In this document: piece by piece, positions 43,575-52,612 of the stretch | Layout of the letters: the number at the start of each line of letters is the position of its first letter | Numbering within the stretch: position 1 is the stretch's first letter | DNA from: Paenibacillus gyeongsangnamensis | GTDB lineage: Bacteria > Bacillota > Bacilli > Paenibacillales > NBRC-103111 | Assembly: GCF_027533625.1 (NCBI RefSeq) | Contig: NZ_JAQAGZ010000020.1 | Location: 62,001-126,000, forward strand | Direction of reading: 5' to 3' | Length of the DNA stretch: 64,000 nucleotides | Program-made: the position numbers and the translations under genes | The notes under the pieces: generated by a model | Told to the model about the DNA's origin: nothing | The model's database searches: none | Seen by the model: the letters and a program-made list of their open reading frames with translations, nothing else

Positions 43575-45491
43575 ATGCATTTACGGAAGCAATGGATTTG
43601 GGGAATCATCGTGCTGCTCGTGCTGGCGGCCGCCGGAGCGGGCGGCTGGTATTGGTGGATGAAGAACGGAGCGCGCGGGACGGCAAAGCCGCAGGCGCTG
43701 ATACCCGTCAAATCGGCGGCATCGATTAAGGATAGCTATGACGTGATCGTAGCTGGCACCGATCCCGAAGGCATAAGCGCGGCCATCTCCGCGGCGCGGA
43801 ACGGGCAGAAGGTGCTGCTCGTGGATGGACGGGGCCGGGAAATTCTCGGAGGGCTCATGACGCTCGGCTGGCTGAATACGATCGACCTGAACTATGCGCC
43901 GGAGCAGCCGGTCATTCCCGGAAAGCATAATTTTTTGGATAAGGGTATTTTTCAGGAATGGTACGAGCGGGTAGAAGGAACGTCCTTCGATACGACGACG
44001 GCGGCCAACGTCTTCTATGACATGGTGCGCAAAGAGCCGAACATCGACCTGCTCATGAAGGTGAAAGAGATGAAGCCGTCCGTGGAGCCGGGTACGCCTG
44101 CGAATAAGGTAACCGGACTCGATATCGTGAAGGAAGACGGCACCAAGATCGCGGTCAAGGCGAAGGCGGTCATCGACGCCACACAGGATGCCGATATTGC
44201 GGCGGCGGCGGGCGCGCCTTTTACCTGGGGACGGGAAGACATCGGCGATCCGAAATCGCAGATGGCCGTTACGCTAGTCATGAAGCTGAGCGGCGTCACG
44301 CCGCAGGTGTGGCAGTCGTTCGGCAAGCACAAGAATACGCAGAGTGATGCGACAAGCACATGGGGCTTCCCCGAGATGAAGGAATACAAGTCGACGAATC
44401 CGGAGCGGGTGCGCATGCGCGGTCTCAACATCGGTCGTCAGAATGATAACACAATCCTGATCAATGCAATGCAGATTTTCGGAGTCGATCCGTTGAACCC
44501 GCAGTCCGTGAAGGAAGGGATCGAGATCGGGAAGAAGGAAGCTCCGCATGTCGTGGAATACATGAAGCAGCACTTCCCCGAGTTCAAAAATTTGGAGCTC
44601 GTCGGCACGGCGCCGGAGCTCTATGTGCGGGAGACGCGGCATCTGATCGGCGAATACCGCCTGACGATGGCGGATTTGATGGACAACCGCGATTTCCCGG
44701 ATGCGATTGCTTACGGCTCCTATGAGGTCGACATCCAAAGCACGAACTATAAAGATCCGGGCGCGGTCATGATGAAGCCGATTCAATACGGTGTACCGTT
44801 CCGGACGCTCGTGCCGCAGAAGGTGGACGGGCTGCTCGTGGTCGGGCGGGCTGCCAGCTTCGATTCGCTGCCGCACGGCAGCGCGCGGGTCATTCCGCTC
44901 GGCATGGCTACGGGACAAGCGGCCGGCGCTGCGGCGAAGCTGGCTGCGGACAAAGGCATCACGTTCCGCCAGCTGTCGCAATCGAGCGAGGATATCGCTG
45001 CGCTGCGGGAGAAGCTCGTCCAGCAGAAGATGGAGCTGAAGATGTATAAGTTCGACGCGCCCGAGTATACGAAGCATAAGGCGTACCCCGGTCTCAAGGC
45101 TGCGGTCGGCATGTTCCTTACGGTCGGCGGGTACAACAACAAGGATTGGGAAGTCGACGGCGCCTCCAACGCGCAGCGGTTCGTCTATAACATGGCGGGA
45201 ATCCGCAAAATCAAGCCGGCCGTATTCCCGGGAGATCCTTCGGCCGCGCTGGTCGGCATGGCTGATCCCGCCAAGCAGGCGCTGACGCTGAATCAGGCGG
45301 CGCTGACGATCGGTACGGCGATCGGACTGAAGCCTCCGCAGCAGAAAACGGCGGAGGAGCTGAAGGCGAGGGGCTGGCTGACGCAGGAGACGCTGTCCAA
45401 GATTGCGGATCCGAACAAGCTGACTAACGGCGAAGCGTTCCTCCTGCTCCGGGACGTTGCAAAGAATTACGCCCAGATGAATATCGAATAG
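43575..45491 (+). CDS. Membrane-anchored FAD-dependent oxidoreductase
   Basis: 638 residues. One N-terminal membrane helix (about 8-25, 'IIVLLVLAAAGAGGWYW') anchors the protein, with the catalytic part probably outside. The FAD fold starts 'SYDVIVAGTDPEGISAAISAARNGQKVLLVDGRG', an atypical dinucleotide loop GTDPEG in place of GxGxxG. Further FAD contacts are 'AVIDATQDADIAAAAG' and 'DGLLVVGRAASFDSLPHGSARVIPLGMATGQAAGAAA', typical of the FAD_oxidored (PF12831) group. The last ~100 residues include a helical segment like an S-layer-homology remnant ('ELKARGWLTQETLSKI...GEAFLLLRDVA'). Substrate unknown. Confidence 0.85.
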   Translation: MHLRKQWIWGIIVLLVLAAAGAGGWYWWMKNGARGTAKPQALIPVKSAASIKDSYDVIVAGTDPEGISAAISAARNGQKVLLVDGRGREILGGLMTLGWLNTIDLNYAPEQPVIPGKHNFLDKGIFQEWYERVEGTSFDTTTAANVFYDMVRKEPNIDLLMKVKEMKPSVEPGTPANKVTGLDIVKEDGTKIAVKAKAVIDATQDADIAAAAGAPFTWGREDIGDPKSQMAVTLVMKLSGVTPQVWQSFGKHKNTQSDATSTWGFPEMKEYKSTNPERVRMRGLNIGRQNDNTILINAMQIFGVDPLNPQSVKEGIEIGKKEAPHVVEYMKQHFPEFKNLELVGTAPELYVRETRHLIGEYRLTMADLMDNRDFPDAIAYGSYEVDIQSTNYKDPGAVMMKPIQYGVPFRTLVPQKVDGLLVVGRAASFDSLPHGSARVIPLGMATGQAAGAAAKLAADKGITFRQLSQSSEDIAALREKLVQQKMELKMYKFDAPEYTKHKAYPGLKAAVGMFLTVGGYNNKDWEVDGASNAQRFVYNMAGIRKIKPAVFPGDPSAALVGMADPAKQALTLNQAALTIGTAIGLKPPQQKTAEELKARGWLTQETLSKIADPNKLTNGEAFLLLRDVAKNYAQMNIE

Positions 45492-45501
45492 CTTAACCAC
45501 G

Positions 45502-45541
45502 CACCTGTCTGGCCCTCTTCGGGCCGGACGGGTGTATTCTT
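45502..45541 (+). terminator. Terminator after the FAD oxidoreductase gene
   Basis: CACCTGTCTGGCCC and GGGCCGGACGGGTG around a 5-base loop, then TATTCTTT. Repeat copy D starts at the end of the T-tract. Confidence 0.88.
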
Positions 45542-45542
45542 T

Positions 45543-45642
45543 GTTGATAAGAATTTATAAGTTTTCGTAACTTATAGCTTCGCATCAACCTTGGTAAACG
45601 CGCTGGTCCTTGTAAGACAAGGTCGGCGTATCCGTATCCTGG
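45543..45642 (+). repeat. Terminator-associated structured repeat, copy D
   Basis: 100 bp from GTTGATAAG to CCGTATCCTGG; the right end has lost a few bases relative to copies A, B and E. The conserved linker is present. The hairpin-2 arm reads CAAGGTCGGCGTA instead of CAAGGAC(A/G)GCGTA. Confidence 0.92.
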
Positions 45643-45723
45643 TGTTAACCGTTTCCTGAATAGGGTAAAATGGGTATAGGGTATGATGATCACCGCTTCC
45701 GCGGGAAAAGGAGGAGCTTCACA

Positions 45724-47109
45724 ATGGAATACCGGATCGAGAAGGATACGATGGGCGAGATTCAGGTGCCCGCACACCGCTTGTGGGGAGCGCAGACGCA
45801 GCGGAGCAGCGAAAACTTCCGCATCGGGACCGAGCGCATGCCGCTCGGGCTCGTTCGCGCCATGGCGGTGCTGAAGCTCTCGGCCGCTCAAGCCAATCTG
45901 AAGCTGGGCGTGCTGGACAAGGAGAAGGCTGAAGCGATTACGGGCGCGGCGAGCGAGGTATGGGAAGGACGCTGGGACGACGAATTTCCGCTCGTGGTGT
46001 GGCAGACGGGCAGCGGCACACAATCGAACATGAACGTCAACGAGGTGGTAGCGCACCGGGCCAACCAGCTGCTGGAGTCCAAGGGAAGCAGCGTCAAGAT
46101 CCATCCGAACGATGACGTCAACCGGTCCCAGAGCTCGAACGATACGTTCCCGACCGCGATGCATATCGCCGCCGTTCTGGCCGTCGAGGAGAAGTTGCTG
46201 CCGTCGCTGCAGAGGCTGAAGGCCACGCTCGAGCAAAAGTCGCAAGAATTCATGGACATCGTCAAAATCGGCCGCACCCATCTTCAGGATGCGACGCCGC
46301 TTACGCTCGGCCAAGAAATAAGCGGCTGGCATGCAATGCTGACGCAGACGGAACGGATGATTCGCGCCGGCTCCGAGGCGATGCGGGAGCTGGCGATCGG
46401 CGGCACCGCCGTCGGTACGGGCCTGAATGCGCACCCCAAGTTCGGCGAAACCGTTGCTCAGGAAATCAGCCTCGCCACAGGGCAAACGTTCACTTCCGCA
46501 GTCAACAAATTCCACGCGCTTACAAGCCACGATCAGCTGGTGTACGCGCATGGTGCGCTCAAGGCGCTGGCGGCGAATATGATGAAGATCGCTAACGACG
46601 TCCGCTGGCTCGCGAGCGGCCCGCGCTGCGGGATCGGCGAAATTTCGATTCCCGAGAACGAGCCGGGCAGCTCGATCATGCCGGGGAAGGTGAACCCGAC
46701 GCAAAGCGAAGCGGTCACCATGGTCGCCTGCCAGGTGATGGGCAACGACGCAGTCATCGGTTTTGCCGCAAGCCAAGGCAACTTCGAGCTCAACGTGTTC
46801 AAGCCGGTCATCATCCACAATTTCCTGCAGTCGGTCCGGCTGCTGTCCGATGCGATGGATTCGTTCAACGAGCACTGCGCGGTAGGCATTGAGCCGAACC
46901 GGGATACGATCAAGCGGTACTTGGATGAGTCCTTGATGCTTGTCACGGCGCTGAATCCGCATATCGGCTACGAGAAGGCGGCTTCCATCGCCAAGACCGC
47001 CCATAAGAACGGGCTGACGCTCAAAGCGGCCGCGGTTCAAAGCGGCTACCTCACGGAGGCGCAGTTTGACGAATGGGTTCGCCCCGAGAACATGATACAT
47101 CCGAAGTAA
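45724..47109 (+). CDS. fumC: Fumarate hydratase class II
   Basis: 461 residues from the ATG at 45724, with GGAGGAG seven bases upstream. It opens with '[26 protein letters not shown]' and contains '[16 protein letters not shown]' and '[19 protein letters not shown]'. '[20 protein letters not shown]' follows, and the superfamily signature '[13 protein letters not shown]' lies near 314-326, with the catalytic serine on that mobile loop. It interconverts fumarate and malate in the citric acid cycle as a homotetramer. It is separated from the upstream gene by a terminator and repeat copy D. Confidence 0.95.
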   Translation: MEYRIEKDTMGEIQVPAHRLWGAQTQRSSENFRIGTERMPLGLVRAMAVLKLSAAQANLKLGVLDKEKAEAITGAASEVWEGRWDDEFPLVVWQTGSGTQSNMNVNEVVAHRANQLLESKGSSVKIHPNDDVNRSQSSNDTFPTAMHIAAVLAVEEKLLPSLQRLKATLEQKSQEFMDIVKIGRTHLQDATPLTLGQEISGWHAMLTQTERMIRAGSEAMRELAIGGTAVGTGLNAHPKFGETVAQEISLATGQTFTSAVNKFHALTSHDQLVYAHGALKALAANMMKIANDVRWLASGPRCGIGEISIPENEPGSSIMPGKVNPTQSEAVTMVACQVMGNDAVIGFAASQGNFELNVFKPVIIHNFLQSVRLLSDAMDSFNEHCAVGIEPNRDTIKRYLDESLMLVTALNPHIGYEKAASIAKTAHKNGLTLKAAAVQSGYLTEAQFDEWVRPENMIHPK

Positions 47110-47115
47110 GCGGCA

Positions 47116-47164
47116 GGCGCCTCGGTGGGATGGAAGATTTTGTCCTCGCACGAGGCGCCCTTGT
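47116..47164 (+). terminator. Hairpin after fumC, weak terminator
   Basis: GGCGCCTCG and CGAGGCGCC pair perfectly across a 26-base loop; only a short T-poor tail follows. Confidence 0.55.
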
Positions 47165-47319
47165 GTTAATATAGAAGAGTGTTTACAATGAGAGGCTGGA
47201 CAAGAGTACGGAAATGCAGGATCGGCTGAACCGGGACGGACCGGTGACCTAACGCCATCCGGCTCCTGTGGGGAAGGTCCATAGTCTCAAATAGTAAGGC
47301 AGCAGGAGAGGAAGAAGCC
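47165..47319 (+). promoter_or_regulatory. Possibly structured leader of the second topoisomerase III gene
   Basis: About 150 non-coding bases with several complementary blocks: GAGGCTGGAC near 47192 with GTCCATAGTCTC near 47276, and a GC-rich CCGGGACGGACCGG interior. It resembles no riboswitch I know. GGAGAGGAAG is the ribosome binding site. Confidence 0.3.
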
Positions 47320-49692
47320 ATGAAAACGCTCATTATCGCGGAAAAACCGGACATGGGGCGCAACATCGCGGCGGCGATCGACCCGAAAGCGAAAAATCAG
47401 CGGACTTACATCGAAGGGGAACAATACATCATCACTTGGGCGATCGGCCATTTGATCGGCCTTGCGGAGCCCGACGCGTATGATGATCGATATAAGAAAT
47501 GGAATTTGGGCGATTTGCCCATCGTGCCCGAGCAGTTCAAGCTGGTCCCGAATCCGCGGACGAAGGATCAGCTGAAGGTGATTGCGGAGCTGGCGAAGCG
47601 CAGCTCGGAGCTGATCAACGCATGCGACGCCGGGCGGGAAGGGCAGCATATTTTCTCGCTAATTCAGCGGCACCTTAAGCTGGGGCAGCCCGTGAAGCGG
47701 CTGTGGATCTCGGACCTCACGCCCGAAACGATTCGCAAAGGGTTCGCCGAGCTGAAGGAAGGCTCGGAATTCGATAATTTGACTCGGGCGGCCAAAGCCC
47801 GCAGCGAAGCCGATTGGCTGATCGGCATGAACGGGTCGCGTGCTTTTACGACAAAGCATAACGAGCTGCTGTCCGTAGGCCGGGTGCAGACGCCGGTGCT
47901 CGCCCTGTTGTACGACCGGCAAAAGGAGATCGAGGCGTTTACCTCGAACAAATATTTTGAAGTGGAGGCCTGGTTCACCCAGGGCGAAACGCGGTATCGC
48001 GGCATGTGGCAGGGCGAGAAGCTGACCGATGGGGACAAGGCGGTGGCGCTGGCCGCGAAGGTGAAGGACAAACCGGGACGGATTGCGGAGTACGAGGTGA
48101 AGGATACGAAGGAGTATCCGTTCAAGCTGTACGATCTGACGCTGCTGCAGCGGGAGGCGAACGCCAAGTTCGGCTTCTCGGCGAAGAAGACGCTGGACCT
48201 TGCGCAGGCGCTGTACGAGAAGCATAAGGTGATCAGCTACCCGCGGACGAACTCCAACTATGTGAACGAGCAGAACATTCCCGAGATGCACCGTGCGCTG
48301 GACCAGCTGGGCAAAACCGAATATAAGGCGTTCGTCGAGCAGGCGGACAAGCGGCTGGTGCATAAAAATAATAAAGCGGTGTGCAATCCGGCCAAGGTCG
48401 AGGATCACCATGCAATTCTGCCGACCCATAAGATCGCTTCGGGACTGCCTCCTGATGAACAGAAGCTGTACGATTTAATCGTCCGGCGGTTCTTGTCCCA
48501 CTTCTACCCCGCTGCGGCTTACAAGGTGCATTCGATCGTGACCTCCTGCGAAGAGGAATCGTTCAAGAGCAGCGTCAAGCAGCTCCTGTCGCCGGGCTGG
48601 AAGGTGCTGTACACCGATGCGAAAAAGGAGAAGTCCGCGCGCGGGCGCGGCAAGGCGGATAAGGAAAAGGACGCGCAGGACGGCGACGAGCCGGCGGAGG
48701 AGGAAATCTCCACCCCGTTCTCTCTAAACCCGCAGGAGGGCGTGCATTGCGCCGACAGCGCGGCGAAGGAGAAGGAGACGCAGCCGCCGAAGGCGTACAC
48801 CGAAGGAACGCTGCTGAAGGCAATGGAGAGCGCGGGCAAGCAGATCGAGGACGAGGAGCTTCGCGACGCGATGAAGGATTCGGGCCTCGGCACTCCCGCG
48901 ACCCGGGCTTCGGTCATCGAGCGGCTGAAGCAGGTCGGCTACGTGACGATGCAGGGCAAGCGGATCGCGATCACACAAAAGGGCCGGACGGCCGTGGAGC
49001 TGATCCGCGGAGCGGGCGTCGAGCTGCTGACCTCGCCGGAGATGACCGGCCACTGGGAACGGCGCCTGAACGAGATCGCGCGCGGGGCCGCTTCGGACGA
49101 GACGTTCATGCTGAACGTCAAGAAATTTGCCGCCCTGATCGTCGAGAAGGTGCGGCGGCAGGCGCGCGCGTCCAAAACGGCCTTCGAGGGCGAGGAGCCC
49201 TCGAAGGCCGCGGGCGGACGCAAGCGCGGAGGCGCGAGTGCCGGCGAGCGCAAGGGCGCAGCCGCCGAAGGCGGCGCCAAGCCGCGCAGCCGGCGTAAGG
49301 CGGCGGGCGAGGCGCAGGGCGAGGGCGGCGGTGCGCCGGCCGCAGCGGCAGCCGCTGCGCTGCGCGAGCCCGCGCCTGCGCCGGAGGCAGCGCGGCCCGC
49401 GGCGGCGGTGCCGCTGGCGCCGTGCCCGCGCGAGGGCTGCCGCGGGCGCATCATCGCCGGCAAGCGCGGCTACGGCTGCAGCGAGTACAAAGCCGGCTGC
49501 GGCTTTGTGATCTGGAAGATCAGCTTCGGTGCGACGCTGACCGAAACGGCGCTTCGCTACCTGCTGCAGCATGGACGAACGGCACTGATGCGGCTGCAGG
49601 ACACGGAAGGACGTCCGATCGAAGGCCGCTTGGTTCTGCAGGATAAAAACACCGGCAAGCTCGCATTGGAAACTGCGGCCGCATCATCCTAA
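47320..49692 (+). CDS. DNA topoisomerase III (type IA), second paralogue
   Basis: 790 residues. Toprim begins 'KTLIIAEKPDMGRNIAAAI' with 'NACDAGREGQHIF', and the catalytic tyrosine is Y307 in 'KVISYPRTNSNYV'. It differs clearly from the topB at 10679. A charged linker lies near 450-470. After the core comes a low-complexity basic Ala/Gly/Pro/Arg segment (about 625-705), encoded by a very GC-rich stretch. A single zinc ribbon follows ('CPREGCRGRI...GCSEYKAGCGFVIWK', about 707-735), then a short C-terminal domain. Two TopB-type enzymes also occur in some Bacillus species. The linker could bind DNA or tether a partner. Confidence 0.92.
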   Translation: MKTLIIAEKPDMGRNIAAAIDPKAKNQRTYIEGEQYIITWAIGHLIGLAEPDAYDDRYKKWNLGDLPIVPEQFKLVPNPRTKDQLKVIAELAKRSSELINACDAGREGQHIFSLIQRHLKLGQPVKRLWISDLTPETIRKGFAELKEGSEFDNLTRAAKARSEADWLIGMNGSRAFTTKHNELLSVGRVQTPVLALLYDRQKEIEAFTSNKYFEVEAWFTQGETRYRGMWQGEKLTDGDKAVALAAKVKDKPGRIAEYEVKDTKEYPFKLYDLTLLQREANAKFGFSAKKTLDLAQALYEKHKVISYPRTNSNYVNEQNIPEMHRALDQLGKTEYKAFVEQADKRLVHKNNKAVCNPAKVEDHHAILPTHKIASGLPPDEQKLYDLIVRRFLSHFYPAAAYKVHSIVTSCEEESFKSSVKQLLSPGWKVLYTDAKKEKSARGRGKADKEKDAQDGDEPAEEEISTPFSLNPQEGVHCADSAAKEKETQPPKAYTEGTLLKAMESAGKQIEDEELRDAMKDSGLGTPATRASVIERLKQVGYVTMQGKRIAITQKGRTAVELIRGAGVELLTSPEMTGHWERRLNEIARGAASDETFMLNVKKFAALIVEKVRRQARASKTAFEGEEPSKAAGGRKRGGASAGERKGAAAEGGAKPRSRRKAAGEAQGEGGGAPAAAAAAALREPAPAPEAARPAAAVPLAPCPREGCRGRIIAGKRGYGCSEYKAGCGFVIWKISFGATLTETALRYLLQHGRTALMRLQDTEGRPIEGRLVLQDKNTGKLALETAAASS

Positions 49693-49746
49693 TGCTCTTA
49701 TAACAACTGATCAAGAATCCTAATTGAAAGGAGTTGGAGCATCCGT

Positions 49747-50154
49747 ATGAAAGAAATCCCATTGCCCTATGTGCGCACGAACCAAGCTGGGATCGTTCTG
49801 CTGGTGCTGCTGGCCATCCTGCTGCAGCAGCCTGTTCTGATCGTCGTGCTGTGGGCGATTCAAGTCATTAACTTGTGGCAGGGCGTCCGATCCAACGTAT
49901 TCGTCATGTTGGCGGCTCCGTTTCTGAGAAGCAAGCTGGCAGGCGCCCCTACCGAATCGCGGGAGCTGCAGCGCTTCAACAATTCGATCGCGGTCATTCT
50001 GCTGACGTTATCGATTCTATTCTTCTGGCTGAATGCCGGCAGCATCGCGGGGTATATCTTCGCCGGACTGGTCGGCGCGGCGGCGCTCATGGCCATCTGC
50101 GGCTACTGCATCGGCTGCACGCTGTATTATCAATTCAAACGGCTTCGCCGTTAA
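49747..50154 (+). CDS. DUF4395-family membrane protein
   Basis: 135 residues with three to four membrane helices (about 14-45, 80-97, 101-122). The family hallmark GYCIGCTLYY carries a CxxC pair at the end of the last helix. In other bacteria this domain is found near thioredoxin-like or rhodanese genes and is suspected to take part in thiol redox or sulfur handling at the membrane; none is adjacent here. GAAAGGAG precedes the ATG by 13 bases. It sits 54 bases after the topoisomerase gene. Confidence 0.85.
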   Translation: MKEIPLPYVRTNQAGIVLLVLLAILLQQPVLIVVLWAIQVINLWQGVRSNVFVMLAAPFLRSKLAGAPTESRELQRFNNSIAVILLTLSILFFWLNAGSIAGYIFAGLVGAAALMAICGYCIGCTLYYQFKRLRR

Positions 50155-50171
50155 GCTCCTACCGGAGCTTG

Positions 50172-50193
50172 GCGGCTTTGGCCGCTTTTTTTT
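50172..50193 (+). terminator. Terminator after the DUF4395 gene
   Basis: GCGGC-tttg-GCCGC followed by eight T. Confidence 0.9.
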
Positions 50194-50275
50194 GGGGAGA
50201 AACGAAAAAGAACGCCTTCCCGCGGATCTTGCGATCTTTTGCGGAAAAGCGCTCTAACCGATAAGTCATGGCGGG

Positions 50276-50911
50276 CTAACGGGGCAGAACGTACCTGTAC
50301 ACGGCGATGAAATGACAGATGCTTCCTGACAGCACAAACGTGTGCCAGATGGCGTGATGGTACGGAATTTTGCGCCACAAATAGAAGATCGTGCCGAACG
50401 TATAGAGGAGGCCTCCGGCCACCAGCCAGTCGATGCCTAGGGCGGGCAGCTGCTGCTTCAGCGGCTGGAAGGCGAAAATGATCATCCAGCCCATGGCTAT
50501 GTAGAACAGAGTGGATAGCACGTTAAAGCGTTTGACGAAGAACAGCTTGAAGATGACGCCGATTAAGGCAAGTCCCCACACGACGCCGAACAGGCTCCAA
50601 CCGAGCGGCCCTCGGAGGGTGACGAGGAGAAACGGCGTATACGTGCCGGCAATGAGCAGGTAAATGGCCGAGTGGTCCATAATCTCGAACAGATCGATCC
50701 ATTTCGGCTGACGTGCGCTGTGAAGCAGGGTAGAGCAGACATAGAGCAAGATCAGGGTAACGCCGAAAATCGTAAAGCTGACGATGTGCCAAACGTTGCC
50801 GTTCTTCAGCGAATGCATCAGCAGCAGCGCGAGTGCGGCGGCGCTCAGCACGGCGCCGATGCCGTGGGAGATCGCGTTCGCGCGTTCTTCCTTCCATGAT
50901 GTGGCGGTCAA
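50276..50911 (-). CDS. Hemolysin III / PAQR-family membrane protein (YqfA-like)
   Basis: 211 residues with seven predicted membrane helices. The three PAQR metal-site motifs are present: 'ANAISHGIGAVLSAAALALL' near the N-terminus (H), 'MDHSAIYLLIAGTYTPFLLVTL' (D and H) and 'HHAIWHTFVLSGSICHFIAVYRYV' near the C-terminus (H). Homologues were named after a Bacillus cereus haemolysin, but bacterial members are now linked to membrane-fluidity or ceramidase-like functions, so cytolytic activity should not be assumed. Monocistronic. Confidence 0.9.
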   Translation of the reverse strand: MTATSWKEERANAISHGIGAVLSAAALALLLMHSLKNGNVWHIVSFTIFGVTLILLYVCSTLLHSARQPKWIDLFEIMDHSAIYLLIAGTYTPFLLVTLRGPLGWSLFGVVWGLALIGVIFKLFFVKRFNVLSTLFYIAMGWMIIFAFQPLKQQLPALGIDWLVAGGLLYTFGTIFYLWRKIPYHHAIWHTFVLSGSICHFIAVYRYVLPR

Positions 50912-51028
50912 TCCAATTCACTCCTGTCGGCGGTGATGACAGCTAGTTTTCCCCATGAGTTTCATTTCATGTATCCGGAAAATGACGCTGATCTCATTGT
51001 ACACGTTCCCGGCAGAAATGACCAATGT

Positions 51029-52366
51029 TCAAAGTGCCGCCGGAACCGTCACCGAGCTGCCCGGCGGCGATTCGTTGTAGGGTTCCTTCGGAAGGAGCCG
51101 GCGGTCCGGCGTATCTCGGATGCCGTGCACCTGAACATGAAACGACTCGGGCGGAAAGCCCGGTTTCCCGTCCGTACGGAGCGTAACTTGGTTCCCGTCG
51201 ATCTTTTCCACGGTTAATGCCAACGCCAATCGCTCGTCTCTCGCGAAGCAAGTGTAACGTTCGGCAGCGGCCGCCGTCGCTTCATCCACCCGCTTGCTGA
51301 AGTCCAGCCGGATCCGGTCGGAACCGATCCGGCATGCCGCTAAGGGGACTGGGGGCTCGGTGTACATGGTTAAGCCGATATGGTATTCGTAAGCGGTCCA
51401 CATGCTGTATCCCAACCGGCCGGCTTCTGCGGCAAACTCCGTCAGCCAGCCCCGGCTTCTCCGCATATTCCGCAGCGATCCGATATCGGTCTGCAGCCCG
51501 AGCGGGAGCGAAGGGTGGGAAGCGCGAATCTGTTCCACGAAGGAGGCATACGCCTTGGCGTAATCCGCCGGAAGCTTCCCACGCATCCAGTCCGGCCAAT
51601 GGGTCTGGATGATGTGCAGGTCCGGCCGCACCCTGCGGATCATTTCGGGCGCGTCGAAGCCCTGCTCCTCCCTCACCCGACTGACGGCATTACGGGCATC
51701 CACCGCGACGGACCAGGTTGCCACGCGCAGCCGCGGGTTCGCTTCCCGGGCCCCTCCGGCCCCATTGAGAAGCTCGTGCAAGAAGCCGTTCACCGTCTGC
51801 ACGCGGAATTCCACCCACAGCATATACCTAGCGATGTCCTTCTTATAGTAATAAGGTGATGTCCGGTATTTGAATTCGGGCATTTCGCCGCCGCTGAATT
51901 TCTTGAACGCCGCCCGGGCGAGCGGTCCGACGTCCCCATATACACCGCTGCTAAGGCCGTTCCATTCGGGAAAATACGATTCGGCGATCTCGATGCCATC
52001 GAACGGAACCGTTCGGACGATCTGTGCCAGCGCCGCTTTCTTCCATGCGACGTAGCGGGAGCTGAAGGGGGACAGGCGGGTGAAGCCGTCATTGACGGGC
52101 TTGAGTAATGTCATCTGCCATGAGGGCCAATCGGGAGGAAGATGGTTCGTGCTGTAATATCCGTTGCCGAGCACCATGCCCCATACTTCAAGCCCGCGGT
52201 CCTTCATAGCCTCGACCAAACGGCGATTGACCCGGGTTTCATCGGTGACGAAATAACGGACCGTCCGGTATCCCGCCAGCTCCAGCTCAGCAGCTACGCT
52301 TTCCGGCGAGCGGTCCAGGTAGTAGCTGAAGGTCGGATCGAATTGAATCGTCGGCTCTGCTTTCAT
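51029..52366 (-). CDS. TIM-barrel protein of unknown function (glycosidase-like)
   Basis: 445 residues with no signal peptide. The first ~340 show repeated strand/helix segments of a (beta/alpha)8 barrel: 'GYRTVRYFVTDETRVNRRLVEAMKDRGLEVWGMVLG', 'PFDGIEIAESYFPEWNG', 'LRVATWSVAVDARNA', 'PDLHIIQTHWPDWMRG', 'LPLGLQTDIGS' and 'YSMWTAYEYHIGLTMY'. Conserved-looking acidic residues (EIAESYFPEW, TDIGS, YEYH) suggest a hydrolase-like site. A C-terminal beta domain (about 345-440) resembles an accessory fibronectin-like module. I do not recognise the family by name. Confidence 0.72.
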   Translation of the reverse strand: MKAEPTIQFDPTFSYYLDRSPESVAAELELAGYRTVRYFVTDETRVNRRLVEAMKDRGLEVWGMVLGNGYYSTNHLPPDWPSWQMTLLKPVNDGFTRLSPFSSRYVAWKKAALAQIVRTVPFDGIEIAESYFPEWNGLSSGVYGDVGPLARAAFKKFSGGEMPEFKYRTSPYYYKKDIARYMLWVEFRVQTVNGFLHELLNGAGGAREANPRLRVATWSVAVDARNAVSRVREEQGFDAPEMIRRVRPDLHIIQTHWPDWMRGKLPADYAKAYASFVEQIRASHPSLPLGLQTDIGSLRNMRRSRGWLTEFAAEAGRLGYSMWTAYEYHIGLTMYTEPPVPLAACRIGSDRIRLDFSKRVDEATAAAAERYTCFARDERLALALTVEKIDGNQVTLRTDGKPGFPPESFHVQVHGIRDTPDRRLLPKEPYNESPPGSSVTVPAAL

Positions 52367-52472
52367 TGAAAAGCCCTCCTGTAGAAGCTTTTAAAGTCTA
52401 CTATTAGTTTATTGTACCAGAAGAGGAAGACATTCGCTTTTTTGAACGCTTTGCTGCGTAAACCGAAGGTCT

Positions 52473-52508
52473 GGCTGCTTAGAAGAACTCCGATAAGCAG
52501 TCTTTTTT
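52473..52508 (+). terminator. Plus-strand terminator with no gene upstream
   Basis: GGCTGCTTA and TAAGCAGTC around a 12-base loop, then six T. The only gene upstream is on the opposite strand. Confidence 0.7.
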
Positions 52509-52516
52509 ATTTAGTA

Positions 52517-52527
52517 GTAATTATTAC
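52517..52527 (+). promoter_or_regulatory. Zur-type operator
   Basis: GTAATTATTAC is a perfect inverted repeat with a one-base centre and matches the core of the Bacillus Zur box (TCGTAATnATTACGA). It lies seven bases before the -35 element of the cobW/zur promoter. Confidence 0.7.
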
Positions 52528-52533
52528 AGTTAA

Positions 52534-52562
52534 TTGACATCGGTACGGCAGGGGGGTACAAT
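52534..52562 (+). promoter_or_regulatory. Strong sigma-A promoter of the cobW-zur operon
   Basis: A consensus TTGACA and TACAAT separated by 17 bases, about 50 bases before the ATG at 52613. Confidence 0.85.
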
Positions 52563-52612
52563 TTAATGTACGGCCATCGGCCGATAGAGAACGAGTGGGA
52601 GCGGTGGAAAAG

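Noticed and set aside
44274-45500. 408-codon minus-strand frame opposite the FAD oxidoreductase
   Set aside because: Antisense shadow with no motif or start signal.
45493-47151. 552-codon minus-strand open frame opposite fumC
   Set aside because: Antisense shadow of fumarase; part of its translation is the non-coding repeat copy D.
47165-47319. RNase P RNA or a known riboswitch
   Set aside because: A GGAAGGTCCATAGTCTC segment faintly recalls RNase P conserved regions, but the other universally conserved blocks and the required length are missing.
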